Below, in pieces: positions 50,973-59,357 of a DNA stretch of 64,000 nucleotides. This DNA is from Bacillus thuringiensis. Lineage in GTDB: Bacteria; Bacillota; Bacilli; Bacillales; Bacillaceae_G. A program made the position numbers and the translations under genes. How positions within the stretch are numbered: the stretch's first letter is position 1; every line of letters starts with the position of its first letter. The stretch lies in assembly GCF_014932895.1 (NCBI RefSeq), contig NZ_JACYOF010000015.1, positions 21,610 to 85,609 of the forward strand, in the 5' to 3' direction. The notes beneath the pieces are model-generated. The model ran no database searches, was not told the origin of the DNA, and saw only the letters and a list, made by a program, of their open reading frames with translations.

Positions 50973-51530
50973 TTATTTAATCCAAATTGTTTTTTCTTGA
51001 AAATTTGTTCGCGTTCCTTTGCCAATTTTTTTCTTGGGATAACCCACGTATATTAGTCCTAATAAGAAATCGTCTTTTTCTAAAGAAAGAAAGTTATTTA
51101 ATTCTGTTTGAAAAACAGCTTTTCCAGTTCTCCAAATAGTTGCTAGGGTATTTTCTTCGGCTACAAGTAACATATTCTGTATAGCACATGAAACAGCAGC
51201 TATTTCTTCTATTACAGGGACTTTTCCAGATGGACTTACAGCAACCGCTATAATAACCGGTGCTGTTAATGGTCTATCTTTAAGCTTTTTTAGTTCTTTT
51301 TCACGATTTACAGTATCCAATAATTTTTTAGACATTATATTACTTATTTCTTCACCTAACTTAACTCGTGTATTACCCGTTATCACTCGAAATTTCCAGG
51401 GTTCAGTTCTCTTATGATTAGGAGCCCATGTAGCAGCATCCAACATTTGATTAATCAATTCGATAGGTACTTCTTTTTCCTCCATTAAGCCTATAGTTCT
51501 TCGATTTTTCATTGTAATAATTATACTCAT
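50973..51530 (-). CDS. Nitroreductase-family flavoenzyme
   Basis: A 185-residue protein with the FMN-binding nitroreductase fold: KNRRTIGLMEEKEVPIELIN, DAATWAPNHKRTEPWKFRVI, and EIAAVSCAIQNMLLVAEENT. It is NAD(P)H- and FMN-dependent and reduces nitro groups, quinones or enones; family members also oxidise heterocycles in natural-product clusters. It is divergent from the iron-oxidase gene at 51749 across about 220 bases that probably hold both promoters. The substrate is not predictable. Confidence 0.8.
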   Translation of the reverse strand: MSIIITMKNRRTIGLMEEKEVPIELINQMLDAATWAPNHKRTEPWKFRVITGNTRVKLGEEISNIMSKKLLDTVNREKELKKLKDRPLTAPVIIAVAVSPSGKVPVIEEIAAVSCAIQNMLLVAEENTLATIWRTGKAVFQTELNNFLSLEKDDFLLGLIYVGYPKKKIGKGTRTNFQEKTIWIK

Positions 51531-51748
51531 ATATAGTTCCCCCTTTTAAGAATAGAACAATATTACAAAGTAGTTATGTAATATTAGTACATTTTATAAG
51601 CTGGTTATTAAAATAGAAAGATTAATTTGGAAAAATTATGTATGAAAATTTATTATACTTTGTATAACTTTTTGGTCTTCGATTTCAATTAATTTTCTTG
51701 GTAACATTAACTCGAACACAAAACACATACAAAAAGGGGTTAATAAAA

Positions 51749-52726
51749 ATGAGTTTAAGTACAATTGAAACAAGCAAAGTATTACATTTTGATTTTTTAC
51801 AAGATGAAAAGCAAATTGAATTAACAAATGTCTTAGAAAATACGCTACCACACATTAAGGATTTATCTAAAAAAGCTTTTCTAAATAAAGACAAAGAGGC
51901 ATGGAATACGATTCAAAAAATAGTATTTAAGCTCAATATGAACATGTTTGAAAAAGGATTTGATCCTACAAAAAATGAGAATGTAGCAAGTTACCTAGTG
52001 CGAGGAACTATTATGAATGTAGAAAAAGAAGCTACTGAAACAGTTGTACCACCTGTAACTGAAAAAAAAGCATTCTTAGAATACCTATTAAAATTGGTTA
52101 AGGAACACCCTGCAAACACTCATCCATTTTTGGACTATATTAATTCGGGACAAATGACAAAAGAAGAAGCTAGATTATTTATTGGGAATTACAGAGTAAT
52201 TAACGAATTCTTCCATCTTCATATCGCTATCTTAAGCTACTTCTCACCTTTAGAATTTAGAGGTACAATGTATGAAAATTTAAATGATGAGTTAGGACAA
52301 GGAGATATTAAAAAAGCTCATCCAACTATCTTTAAAAAGCTATTAGCGGCATTAGAAGTACCTGACCATTTTGCGTTTTTACCAGAGTCTATCGCTACTC
52401 TAAATAACATGGTTTCATTAACAGCATTTTCTAATTATCTTTATGGATTAGGGGCTATGGGAGCTTTAGAAACTGCTGTACCTTTACAACAATCTAAAAT
52501 TGCTAATGGTTTTAGACAAATTGGTTTAGATAGCAGTGCTCTTGAATTCTTTGATACGCATGTAGAAATTGATGTAGTACACGGTGAACAATGGTTTGAG
52601 TCTTTACAAGAAGTCATTGAAACTAAAGATGACTGTATTGCAGTATTAAACGGGGCAAAAAGTATTCTTGATGCACGTGTTGTGTTTTATGATGGACTAT
52701 GGAATGAAATTAATAAAAACAAATAA
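51749..52726 (+). CDS. Haem-oxygenase-like diiron/iron oxidase (HDO-type)
   Basis: 325 residues from ATG 51749, which follows AAAAGGGGTTAATAAAA (an upstream frame to 51698 has no such site). The C-terminal 210 residues are the helical haem-oxygenase-like fold with the pattern of HDO oxidases: NEFFHLHIAILSYF (Glu153, His156, His158), NDELGQGDIKKAHPTIF (Glu181, His191), GALETAVPLQ (Glu241) and THVEIDVVHGEQW (His271, Asp275, His278). These acidic and His residues are the expected metal ligands. Relatives (UndA, BesC, SznF-type domains) oxidise fatty acids, amino acids or their N-functions. The N-terminal 100 residues are an extra helical part. It is probably the key enzyme of the cluster; the substrate is unknown. 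Confidence 0.75.
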   Translation: MSLSTIETSKVLHFDFLQDEKQIELTNVLENTLPHIKDLSKKAFLNKDKEAWNTIQKIVFKLNMNMFEKGFDPTKNENVASYLVRGTIMNVEKEATETVVPPVTEKKAFLEYLLKLVKEHPANTHPFLDYINSGQMTKEEARLFIGNYRVINEFFHLHIAILSYFSPLEFRGTMYENLNDELGQGDIKKAHPTIFKKLLAALEVPDHFAFLPESIATLNNMVSLTAFSNYLYGLGAMGALETAVPLQQSKIANGFRQIGLDSSALEFFDTHVEIDVVHGEQWFESLQEVIETKDDCIAVLNGAKSILDARVVFYDGLWNEINKNK

Positions 52727-52762
52727 TTTTATTTGTTAGATAGTAAGGGGACTAATATTGTT

Positions 52763-52969
52763 ATGCCTTTCGTAAATATATCTTTAACTAAGAATAATAT
52801 CACAAAGCAACAAAAGGCTGAGATAGTTTATGGTTTTACACATATATTGCAAGAAGTTTTGGGGAAAAGTCCAGATAGGACGATGATTGTGATTAATGAA
52901 GTAAACCCTGAGAATTGGGGAAGCTCAGGTATTTTAGTTTCGGATAGGGAATCAGAAACTTTAAAATAA
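52763..52969 (+). CDS. 4-oxalocrotonate tautomerase-family enzyme
   Basis: 68 residues from ATG 52763, so that the mature protein starts with the catalytic Pro1 (MPFVNISLTKNNITKQQKAE). The ATG follows AAGGGGACTAATATTGTT. The length and the IVYGFTHILQEVLGK ... TMIVINEVNPENWG pattern are those of the 4-OT tautomerase superfamily. It moves protons in enol/keto or imine/enamine intermediates. It is 36 bases behind the iron-oxidase gene and clearly in its operon, so it probably acts on the oxidase product. Confidence 0.8.
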   Translation: MPFVNISLTKNNITKQQKAEIVYGFTHILQEVLGKSPDRTMIVINEVNPENWGSSGILVSDRESETLK

Positions 52970-53115
52970 TTAAATGACCAGTGTAATTTTAATTAGAATA
53001 AAATAATTTTGAATGATTAAGATATTTAATAATATGTATGTAAAAACTCGCAAATGATTATAACTTTCAAAGAAAAAGAAACATATTTGTTTCTTTTTCT
53101 TTTTTTATTTTAAAA

Positions 53116-53994
53116 TTACATTTTATTTTTAGATAATAAATCTATTATTTGTTGAGTATGTATAGATAATTCGTTAGATGTATTCCAGGCTAGAAAAAAA
53201 TTCCTTCCAAATCCTCGATCCAATTCATATGTATGTAGATTTTTAAATGTAGCGTTATTATGTACAAACAATCCAGGTAAAATACTAATACCTGTCCCTG
53301 CAGCAATCTCACAAGGAATTAAATGAATATCCTCAACTTCTGATACTGTATATGGATAAAATCCTTCTTTTTTACACCTGTTATCAATTTGTTTTCGTAA
53401 TACACAGGGATATTTAGTCAAAATAAAAGGCTCATCTTTTAAATCTTTAACTACTATTTCTTGATTATCATTAGCTAATTTATAGGGGCTAACTAACACA
53501 AACTTCTCATGTAAGAGTGGGAAAAATTCAACTGTATCCATGTTTTGAAAGTCAGGTACTATTGCTAATTCACAATTCTTACTCGCAATCTCATTAATTA
53601 CCTCATCATATGTATTCCGAATGTCAAATTTAATTTTAATTTTAGGAAAGATATTTACTATACTTTTGGTGAATTCAGGTAAGAAACATTCACTAATTGT
53701 GGGAGTGGTACAAATTTTGATGTAATCTTGTTCATTAATATTAAACATGAATCTCATTTTTAATGAATTAACATTACTGATTATCCTTTGCGATTCAATA
53801 AATAATTTTTGCCCATGCTTTGTCAAAGTTAACTTTTTACCATTTCTAATAAAAAGTTGCTGTTTAAGTTCCTCTTCTAATGCCTTAATTTGTCTACTTA
53901 AGGCAGGCTGAGATATGTGTAATACTTCAGATGCTTTAGAAAAACTCCTTTCTTCTGCTATTACTTGAAAGTATTCTAATTGATAAAATTCCAT
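53116..53994 (-). CDS. LysR-family transcriptional regulator
   Basis: 292 residues from ATG 53994, which follows ATGGGGGAGCTTT. The N-terminal winged HTH is classical (LEYFQVIAEERSFSKASEVL HISQPALSRQIKALEEELKQ QLF), followed by a periplasmic-binding-like effector domain (YIKICTTPTISECFLPEF, IHLIPCEIAAGTGISILPGL FVHNN). It converges on the tautomerase gene and probably controls the metabolic cluster in response to its substrate or product. A cognate site is not obvious in the 51531-51748 divergent region. Confidence 0.85.
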   Translation of the reverse strand: MEFYQLEYFQVIAEERSFSKASEVLHISQPALSRQIKALEEELKQQLFIRNGKKLTLTKHGQKLFIESQRIISNVNSLKMRFMFNINEQDYIKICTTPTISECFLPEFTKSIVNIFPKIKIKFDIRNTYDEVINEIASKNCELAIVPDFQNMDTVEFFPLLHEKFVLVSPYKLANDNQEIVVKDLKDEPFILTKYPCVLRKQIDNRCKKEGFYPYTVSEVEDIHLIPCEIAAGTGISILPGLFVHNNATFKNLHTYELDRGFGRNFFLAWNTSNELSIHTQQIIDLLSKNKM

Positions 53995-54184
53995 AAAGCT
54001 CCCCCATAACATACATATGTATATTTGTATAAAAATTCAACACATGTAAGTATATGTAATCGGAGTGTTTAGTTCAATATCAAAATATTATATAACGTAT
54101 GATATTTTGATATTGGAATTTCATAATTTTACACTTATATAATGTATGTATATCACAACTATTCATTGAAAAGAGGAGATTTCA

Positions 54185-54367
54185 TTGTTTGCCTGTGAAG
54201 AACATATTTTAATGGGAATTCATGATCTTAATTTAGCACCACATATAAAAAAAACGAATAAATCTATTAAATGTAAATATTGCAATCGAAAGTCAAAATA
54301 TGAATTATACTACTTTGATTATGATTATTTACATAAACCATTGAAATTCAAAAAAGCCCCTTTTTAA
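54185..54367 (+). CDS. CxxH/CxxC small zinc-binding-type protein
   Basis: 60 residues from TTG 54185, which follows AAAGAGGAGATTTCA. It has the N-terminal FACEEHILMGIHDLNLAPHI and a C-terminal CKYCNRKSKYELYYFD. The spaced C-x-x-H and C-x-x-C pairs and the intervening (L)xxAPxI are those of the CxxH/CxxC protein family of Bacilli, which probably binds one zinc. The function is unknown. Confidence 0.65.
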   Translation: MFACEEHILMGIHDLNLAPHIKKTNKSIKCKYCNRKSKYELYYFDYDYLHKPLKFKKAPF

Positions 54368-54721
54368 TACATTTCGGGGTTTTATCCATTTGAAATATAA
54401 AAGAGTAGCTAGTAAAAGCTAACTGCTTCGTGAATAAAGGCTAGCACCCCATGCTCATCGAATTAAGAAATTTATTGTTCCCCAAAACGAAAAAATAAAC
54501 TAAATTCCTTTGGACCCATATGAGAAGAAGAAATTTTCGTTCTGGCAGGGTATAAAACAATATGAAGATACGCCTGGAATTAACTTTCGAGTGGATTTTA
54601 CTGAATTAATTGAACGTAGTAAAAGTTGTTTTAGGAAAATTCAATATAGATGCAGAAGTTATCCATTCGAAATTATATGAATTAAACTAGATTATCGATA
54701 AAGACGACTTTCACCTGAATT
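54368..54721. other. IS231-like left end and gene relic
   Basis: An IS231-type end (CACCCCATGCTCATCGAATT, AAGAAATTTATTGTTCCCC) at 54446-54500 is followed by a start-less open stretch reading LDPYEKKKFSFWQGIKQYED, TPGINFRVDFTELIERSKSC. The latter is a fragment I cannot assign. Confidence 0.4.
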
Positions 54722-55084
54722 TCATATGGAATTTAGCATCAATGATCCCGAAATCAACTTTACATGGAAATGGATTTTTCCCTGTTGAAGCAGCACGCAT
54801 ACAAGAAAATACCAATATTCAAGTTTTAAAGATAAGCGGTATAATTGAATGCTACCATCATTGTTTTTTATTGATACCATCGGTGCATTTACCCTAATTG
54901 TAGCAAAATCGTCCGTTGTTACTATTGCTGCTGCATCGTTAGTATGAAGACCAGCGCTTAAAACCTCATAAATCATTCCATCTTTCTCATTAACAATCAT
55001 GGCTATATTTAAATAGGGATAGTTATTTATATCATTATGAATAACTGTTCCAGCTGTATTCTTTCTTATCTGATTCCCTCGCAT
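54722..55084 (-). CDS. Hypothetical protein, 120 residues
   Basis: The start is placed at ATG 55084 after AAAGGAGTATATAAA; an ATG at 55111 lies before that site. The first 75 residues look strand-rich (KNTAGTVIHNDINNYPYLNI, AMIVNEKDGMIYEVLSAGLH), while the end (LEYWYFLVCVLLQQGKIHFH) looks unlike it and may be a frame-shifted or recombined tail. It is downstream of the YolD-uvrX operon in the same direction, about 50 bases away. The family is not recognised. Confidence 0.45.
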   Translation of the reverse strand: MRGNQIRKNTAGTVIHNDINNYPYLNIAMIVNEKDGMIYEVLSAGLHTNDAAAIVTTDDFATIRVNAPMVSIKNNDGSIQLYRLSLKLEYWYFLVCVLLQQGKIHFHVKLISGSLMLNSI

Positions 55085-55132
55085 TTTATATACTCCTTTA
55101 TAAGAATCCAAACGTTATCATTTAAATCTATT

Positions 55133-55474
55133 CTATTTTACATCTATTATATTAGAAAATTGTAGTTTCATTTTATTATAAAAAGCATCATTGCATATGA
55201 CAGTACTATTTTGCTGGTCAATACCAACAACAGTCATATAGCTAGAGAGTAAATAACCATCTTCGTAATATGTAATTAGTATTTCTTCTTCAGATAATAA
55301 GGAACATAACAACATGTTCTCAATTAGTTCTTTTTCTTCAGCGGTTAAGATTGGCCGAGTTACTTTGTTTTTCTCCTTGATGATTTCACGAATACCAGCA
55401 AACTGTTCAGGCATTATAGCGAATGGAGACCATTTGACCATTCCTCTTCCTTTTGGCATATTGGCGTTACTCAT
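55133..55474 (-). CDS. YolD-like protein
   Basis: A 113-residue protein whose ATG overlaps the stop of the polymerase gene (ATGA). The N-terminal MPKGRGMVKWSPFAIMPEQF is the family signature, with a C-terminal strand-rich part (EILITYYEDGYLLSSYMTVV GIDQQNSTVIC). YolD-like proteins are regularly encoded next to UvrX/YqjW-type Y-family polymerases on Bacillus mobile elements and are thought to act as their partner, comparable to UmuD. Regulation by LexA through the upstream boxes is likely. Confidence 0.85.
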   Translation of the reverse strand: MSNANMPKGRGMVKWSPFAIMPEQFAGIREIIKEKNKVTRPILTAEEKELIENMLLCSLLSEEEILITYYEDGYLLSSYMTVVGIDQQNSTVICNDAFYNKMKLQFSNIIDVK

Positions 55475-56736
55475 GATTTATGTCCCCCTATTAGTGTGTT
55501 TCTGTGTCTAGCTGTAGCGCTATGCGTGTAGGAAATCCCACGTAAAATACTGTTCTTCCCAAACTTTGTGCGTATTTCATCCATTACTTTTGTTAACTTC
55601 ACTTCTTGTTCTCGTTTCGTGACATTATCAAAAAGAGAAATTTGTTCTTCCCCTTCTCGAAGTAGGTTTGTTAAGGATATGTTTATGCTGCGAATGGGTT
55701 CTCCAGTATATTGTTGATGTAAAAAGTATGTACAGATATTATATATATCCATTGTTAAATTTGTTGGGCGGCTTAAAGTATGTGTTTTTCTAATGCCACC
55801 GTTATAACTCTTGCTATAACCGACAGAAAAATGAACGGTTTGAGCAAGTTTATTTTGTCTTCTAAGCTGATAACAAACTTCTTCAATATGTTCCAGTAGA
55901 ATAATCGGAAACTCTTCTATTGTGTAGTCACGCATTAGAATTTGGCTTTTTCCAATAGAAGTTGTGGCAGGAACATATTTTTCTGAAATGCGACTAAAGT
56001 CAATTCCGTGGCTATGTAAGTGTAATTCTTCGCCAATCTTGCCGAAGCTTTGTTTTAAGTATTTAAGGGGATAATTGGCTAAATCTCCAATAGAGTGTAT
56101 TCCCTTTCGATTTAACTTTTCTTCTGTTTTATATGATATGCCCCAAAATTTATTAAGGGGTCGTATGCTCCATAGTTTGGTAGGTACATCCTCGTACTTC
56201 CAAAAAGCAATTCCGTCTTTGTTCTCCTTGGCTTCAATGTCTAAAGCAACCTTACTCATTAATGGATTAGGAGCAATTCCAATGGTACATTCAACTCGTG
56301 TATGATCGTAGATTTCACGTTTAAATTTCATAGCGAATTCGTAGGGATCTTGGGCGAATAAATGGATGCTATCAGTAATATCCATAAAAAATTCATCGAT
56401 ACTGTATTGGTGAAAATCCTCAATAGGAACGTATTGCAAAGCTAATTTTGTTATGTAATTGGAGCATTTAATGTAAGTACTCATAATCGGATTTACCACA
56501 AGAATGTCTTTTCTGCGAGGAATCTCGTATAATCTTGCCATCTTCTTTAAACTCAACTCTTTTAATGGTGGGGTTGCAGCTAGAACGATTGAACCATTTC
56601 TATTCACATCACCTACTACAGCTAATTTTGTATGCATTGGGTCTAATCCCATTTTGATGCAGCTTACTGAAGCGTAAAAACTTCGTAAATCAACACATAA
56701 GATGATCCTATTCGGTAGGATTGAATAGTCATACAT
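55471..56736 (-). CDS. uvrX: UvrX-type Y-family DNA polymerase (ImpB/MucB/SamB family)
   Basis: A 421-residue protein; ATG 56736 follows TTAGGGAGGCATCACG. It has the Y-family palm motifs: ILCVDLRSFYASVSCIKMGL (first Asp and the steric gate region) and HQYSIDEFFMDITDSIH (the catalytic Asp-Glu pair). The HhH region GISYKTEEKLNRKGIHSIGD follows, and a little-finger domain ends it. It does error-prone lesion bypass. Two LexA boxes lie 23-60 bases upstream of the start, and it is coupled to the YolD-like gene. Relics of further copies lie at 42350 and 58010. Confidence 0.9.
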   Translation of the reverse strand: MYDYSILPNRIILCVDLRSFYASVSCIKMGLDPMHTKLAVVGDVNRNGSIVLAATPPLKELSLKKMARLYEIPRRKDILVVNPIMSTYIKCSNYITKLALQYVPIEDFHQYSIDEFFMDITDSIHLFAQDPYEFAMKFKREIYDHTRVECTIGIAPNPLMSKVALDIEAKENKDGIAFWKYEDVPTKLWSIRPLNKFWGISYKTEEKLNRKGIHSIGDLANYPLKYLKQSFGKIGEELHLHSHGIDFSRISEKYVPATTSIGKSQILMRDYTIEEFPIILLEHIEEVCYQLRRQNKLAQTVHFSVGYSKSYNGGIRKTHTLSRPTNLTMDIYNICTYFLHQQYTGEPIRSINISLTNLLREGEEQISLFDNVTKREQEVKLTKVMDEIRTKFGKNSILRGISYTHSATARHRNTLIGGHKS

Positions 56737-56758
56737 CGTGATGCCTCCCTAAAATAAA

Positions 56759-56795
56759 AGAACGTTTGTTCTCGTTATATACGAACTTGCGTTCT
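56759..56795. promoter_or_regulatory. Two LexA (DinR) boxes
   Basis: AGAACGTTTGTTCT (56759-56772) and CGAACTTGCGTTCT (56782-56795) match the Bacillus SOS box CGAACnnnnGTTCG in 8 and 9 of 10 defined positions, 22 bases upstream of the uvrX start. It should be repressed by LexA and induced by DNA damage. Confidence 0.85.
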
Positions 56796-56993
56796 TTTAT
56801 AAAGTGGTTTTAAAAATATAAATTAAATATAAATGTTTGGTTAAGAAGTATATTTGAAAAAGAGCTTAAATCTCCAAAAACGGCACTTTAATTGTAATTT
56901 TTTCTTTCTTTTTCTTGATTTTGAAAAAGGTGTATAATTGATTTGTTTGGAATTATAAGGGAATAGGGTCAAGGGAAAAAGGGGGAATATAAG

Positions 56994-57806
56994 TTGGGTA
57001 GAAATGATGCATGCTTTTGTGGGAGTGGTAAAAAGCAAAAGAAGTGCCATTCAAATGTAGAGCAGGATAGTTGTGTGGCTAATCTATATAAGAGGTATTT
57101 AAAGATAGATAACATCATTTCAGAATATAGAGAACATCATAAGGAATTTGAAAATCATCCATGTGGAAAAGGATGTTATAACTGCTGTTACGATGTGTTT
57201 TCTATATCTATGTTGGAATTTGAAGTGGTGTTAGAAGAATTGCGTAACATTGGATTGGAATTTTCTTTAAAAATATTCGAAAAATCTTTAGAAGACTTAG
57301 AGTTATTAAAAAAAAGGTATCCAGACTTATATAATAGATTAGAAGAGGATGCTAGTTTTCAACAAGATGCAATGTTGAAGGATAGTAATCTATATTCAGA
57401 AACAGTGAGACTTCCATTTCCTTGTCCTTTGTTAGATATTACAGAGGGCAGTTGCATGGTGTATAACAAAAGACCGATGGTCTGTAGAGTTTTTGGTACT
57501 ACACACGATTCATATTCTCTCATGCTTGCTAGTGGTGGAGAAGAAATTTGTGAGCATATTCCTAGTGAACATGCTAATGCGCTACAAACACCTGAAATAG
57601 AGTTCTCTGATACGAGGGTCAATGATATGTTGGAATCGGAACTTTTTGGGGAGAAAATACAACCAAGAGAATATCCGATTATGTATTGGTTTAAAGTCTA
57701 TCATGATAAAAATAAGAAGAAGGGAAGACCTGTATATTCCTCTTTAGTTCCTTCTTTTTATTATAAGAAACCAGGGAGTATTACAATGGCAGAATTAATG
57801 CCTTAA
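56994..57806 (+). CDS. SEC-C motif / YkgJ-type cysteine-cluster protein
   Basis: 270 residues from TTG 56994 after AAAGGGGGAATATAAG. The N-terminus is a SEC-C zinc motif (NDACFCGSGKKQKKCH). It is followed by a cysteine cluster domain: HPCGKGCYNCCYDVFSISML EFE, then LPFPCPLLDITEGSCMVYNK RPMVCRVFG, the pattern of YkgJ-family zinc/iron-chelating proteins (CxxxCxxCC ... C ... C). The function of these proteins is unknown; metal binding is expected. It is divergent from uvrX and has its own terminator. Confidence 0.8.
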   Translation: MGRNDACFCGSGKKQKKCHSNVEQDSCVANLYKRYLKIDNIISEYREHHKEFENHPCGKGCYNCCYDVFSISMLEFEVVLEELRNIGLEFSLKIFEKSLEDLELLKKRYPDLYNRLEEDASFQQDAMLKDSNLYSETVRLPFPCPLLDITEGSCMVYNKRPMVCRVFGTTHDSYSLMLASGGEEICEHIPSEHANALQTPEIEFSDTRVNDMLESELFGEKIQPREYPIMYWFKVYHDKNKKKGRPVYSSLVPSFYYKKPGSITMAELMP

Positions 57807-57909
57807 AACTGATATTGTGATACGAAAAAGTTTAGCCGATAAAACATATTGAAAATAAAGTCACGATGTTTATAATAAAGGCGCGAATTTTTAAAATAGT
57901 TGTTGCTAA

Positions 57910-57944
57910 AGATGGAGTGAATTGGGATTTCACTCCATCTTTTT
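57910..57944 (+). terminator. Terminator after the cysteine-cluster gene
   Basis: GATGGAGTGAA TTGGGAT TTCACTCCATC followed by TTTTTTG. Confidence 0.85.
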
Positions 57945-57999
57945 TGAAGATCCTGTACAAGAAATATATAGTTAAGATTTAAAGCCGATTTTGTATGTA

Positions 58000-58060
58000 G
58001 AGGATCTAACTACATTTCGCTGTCATTTATTGAAGCGTAAAATCCACGTAAATCTTCTTT
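58000..58060 (-). pseudogene. uvrX N-terminal relic
   Basis: The minus strand reads EDLRGFYASINDSE, matching the polymerase motif VDLRSFYASVSC. Nothing else of the gene remains. The adjacent sequence up to 58220 matches the region upstream of the intact uvrX. Confidence 0.5.
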
Positions 58061-58115
58061 TGCCAATATCTCGTAAACTATTTGTTGACTATTAAATTTA
58101 AATATAAATATTTAG

Positions 58116-58208
58116 TTAAGACGTATGTTTAAAGAAGAATTCAAATCCCCAAAAACGAACCTTTAAGTTTAATTTGGTCTTTTTCTTATTTGCTCTTTTC
58201 TTTTTCAT
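58116..58208 (-). CDS. Basic microprotein, 30 residues
   Basis: ATG 58208 follows AAAAAAGGAGGAAATACT, a very strong ribosome site. The sequence has a Lys-rich head (MKKKRANKKKTKLNLKV) and an aromatic end (RFWGFEFFFKHTS). A degraded copy without a start codon lies upstream of the intact uvrX (minus strand, stop at 56841, reading CRFWRFKLFFKYTS). The pairing with uvrX twice suggests it belonged to the same locus. The function is unknown; the amphipathic basic end could bind membrane or nucleic acid. Confidence 0.5.
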   Translation of the reverse strand: MKKKRANKKKTKLNLKVRFWGFEFFFKHTS

Positions 58209-58413
58209 AGTATTTCCTCCTTTTTTATTGCATGTTTTGCATTATACTCATTCCGATAATAGATTTTAAGTAAAAATCAAAAAAAGTTTATTTATTTTTA
58301 AATCCCTTTATTCCGACAAAACATAGCAAAGACTGCGCGAGCTTCGTCGATGGATTTTAAGAGGTATTAGACCTTTGATATGGAATTTTCCTTATAGGAG
58401 GTGACGTAGCGCT

Positions 58414-59049
58414 ATGTCAGAAGCAGAGATAGTATATACCAGCAATGAGGTATATGGTCGTTTAGGAGTAAGTGGTAGTACACTTAGAAAATATTCCGAT
58501 GTTCTTGAACGTGAAGGATATGATGTAAGAAAGAACAGTCGAGGGAGAAGGGAATATACAGAGTTTGATGTTGTAGTTATTGAACAGTTAGTAGAGTTGA
58601 GTAAGCAAGATGGTATGACTTTAGAAAAGGCTGCGAAAATGATTGCGAAGCAGTTTGGAATCGATAATAAGAAAGAGGAATCCCAGGGAGCAGATCCAGT
58701 TCCCTATCAAATGCAATATCAATTTCAACAACAATATAGCGCTATGATAGAAGAAATTAATAAGGTGCAGCAAGCAAACCTATTAGAAATGGAAAAGAGA
58801 CTTGGTGATCGTATAGATCAACGGAACAAATTAATCGAAGAGGATATTAAAGAAAAAAATAAATTAATAAAGGAAGATATGAAAGATCGGAGGGAACGTG
58901 AAGAAAGGATAGAAAAGAGGTTAGAGCTAAGAGATGATAATCTTATGAAGATGGTCAGGGAAATTCAAGATGCTAAACGTACTATTGTATCAGCCCAGGA
59001 AGAAATAGCGGCGGCGAAAAAGAAATCCTGGTGGAAGTTTTGGAAATGA
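58414..59049 (+). CDS. MerR-like HTH, coiled-coil protein with DUF3967-type C-terminus
   Basis: A 211-residue protein; ATG 58414 follows TAGGAGGTGACGTAGCGCT. The winged HTH is [28 protein letters not shown] ... [20 protein letters not shown], followed by a Gln-rich linker, a long charged coiled coil (about residues 105-195) and the basic-aromatic end KKSWWKFWK. The architecture equals that of 15539 (ending GFFGLFKK). RacA- and TubY-like proteins use such tips to contact membrane or partner proteins. It lies upstream of the Rap-Phr pair but has 300 bases between, so it is an independent gene. Confidence 0.75.
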   Translation: MSEAEIVYTSNEVYGRLGVSGSTLRKYSDVLEREGYDVRKNSRGRREYTEFDVVVIEQLVELSKQDGMTLEKAAKMIAKQFGIDNKKEESQGADPVPYQMQYQFQQQYSAMIEEINKVQQANLLEMEKRLGDRIDQRNKLIEEDIKEKNKLIKEDMKDRREREERIEKRLELRDDNLMKMVREIQDAKRTIVSAQEEIAAAKKKSWWKFWK

Positions 59050-59357
59050 GTACATTCGTCGCTGGGTGTACTTATTTTTGTAGGAGTTGACTATGATTTT
59101 TTTCACTTACCTTATTTGGGTTACAATTGTTTAATTTGTTGAACCAGTAATATTATAATGTTTTTGGTTTTATTTATTTACAATATCTATCTTAATATAT
59201 AATACCCGTGAAATGACGGTAACTCCCTTAAAGTTGATTTTTATTCAGAATATTCAATCTTTATTTTCTAAAGTTATATTCAACTCCACAAGATAATGTT
59301 ATATTCAAAAGTATGGTAAAATTCAGGTAATATACAAGGGGAAAAGGGGGATTATAG
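59050..59357. promoter_or_regulatory. Promoter region of rap
   Basis: AT-rich, with two direct GTTATATTCAA repeats (59271 and 59297) and an ATATTCAA variant at 59247. These may be binding sites for a regulator of the rap-phr operon. No ComA or Spo0A consensus was recognised. Confidence 0.4.
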
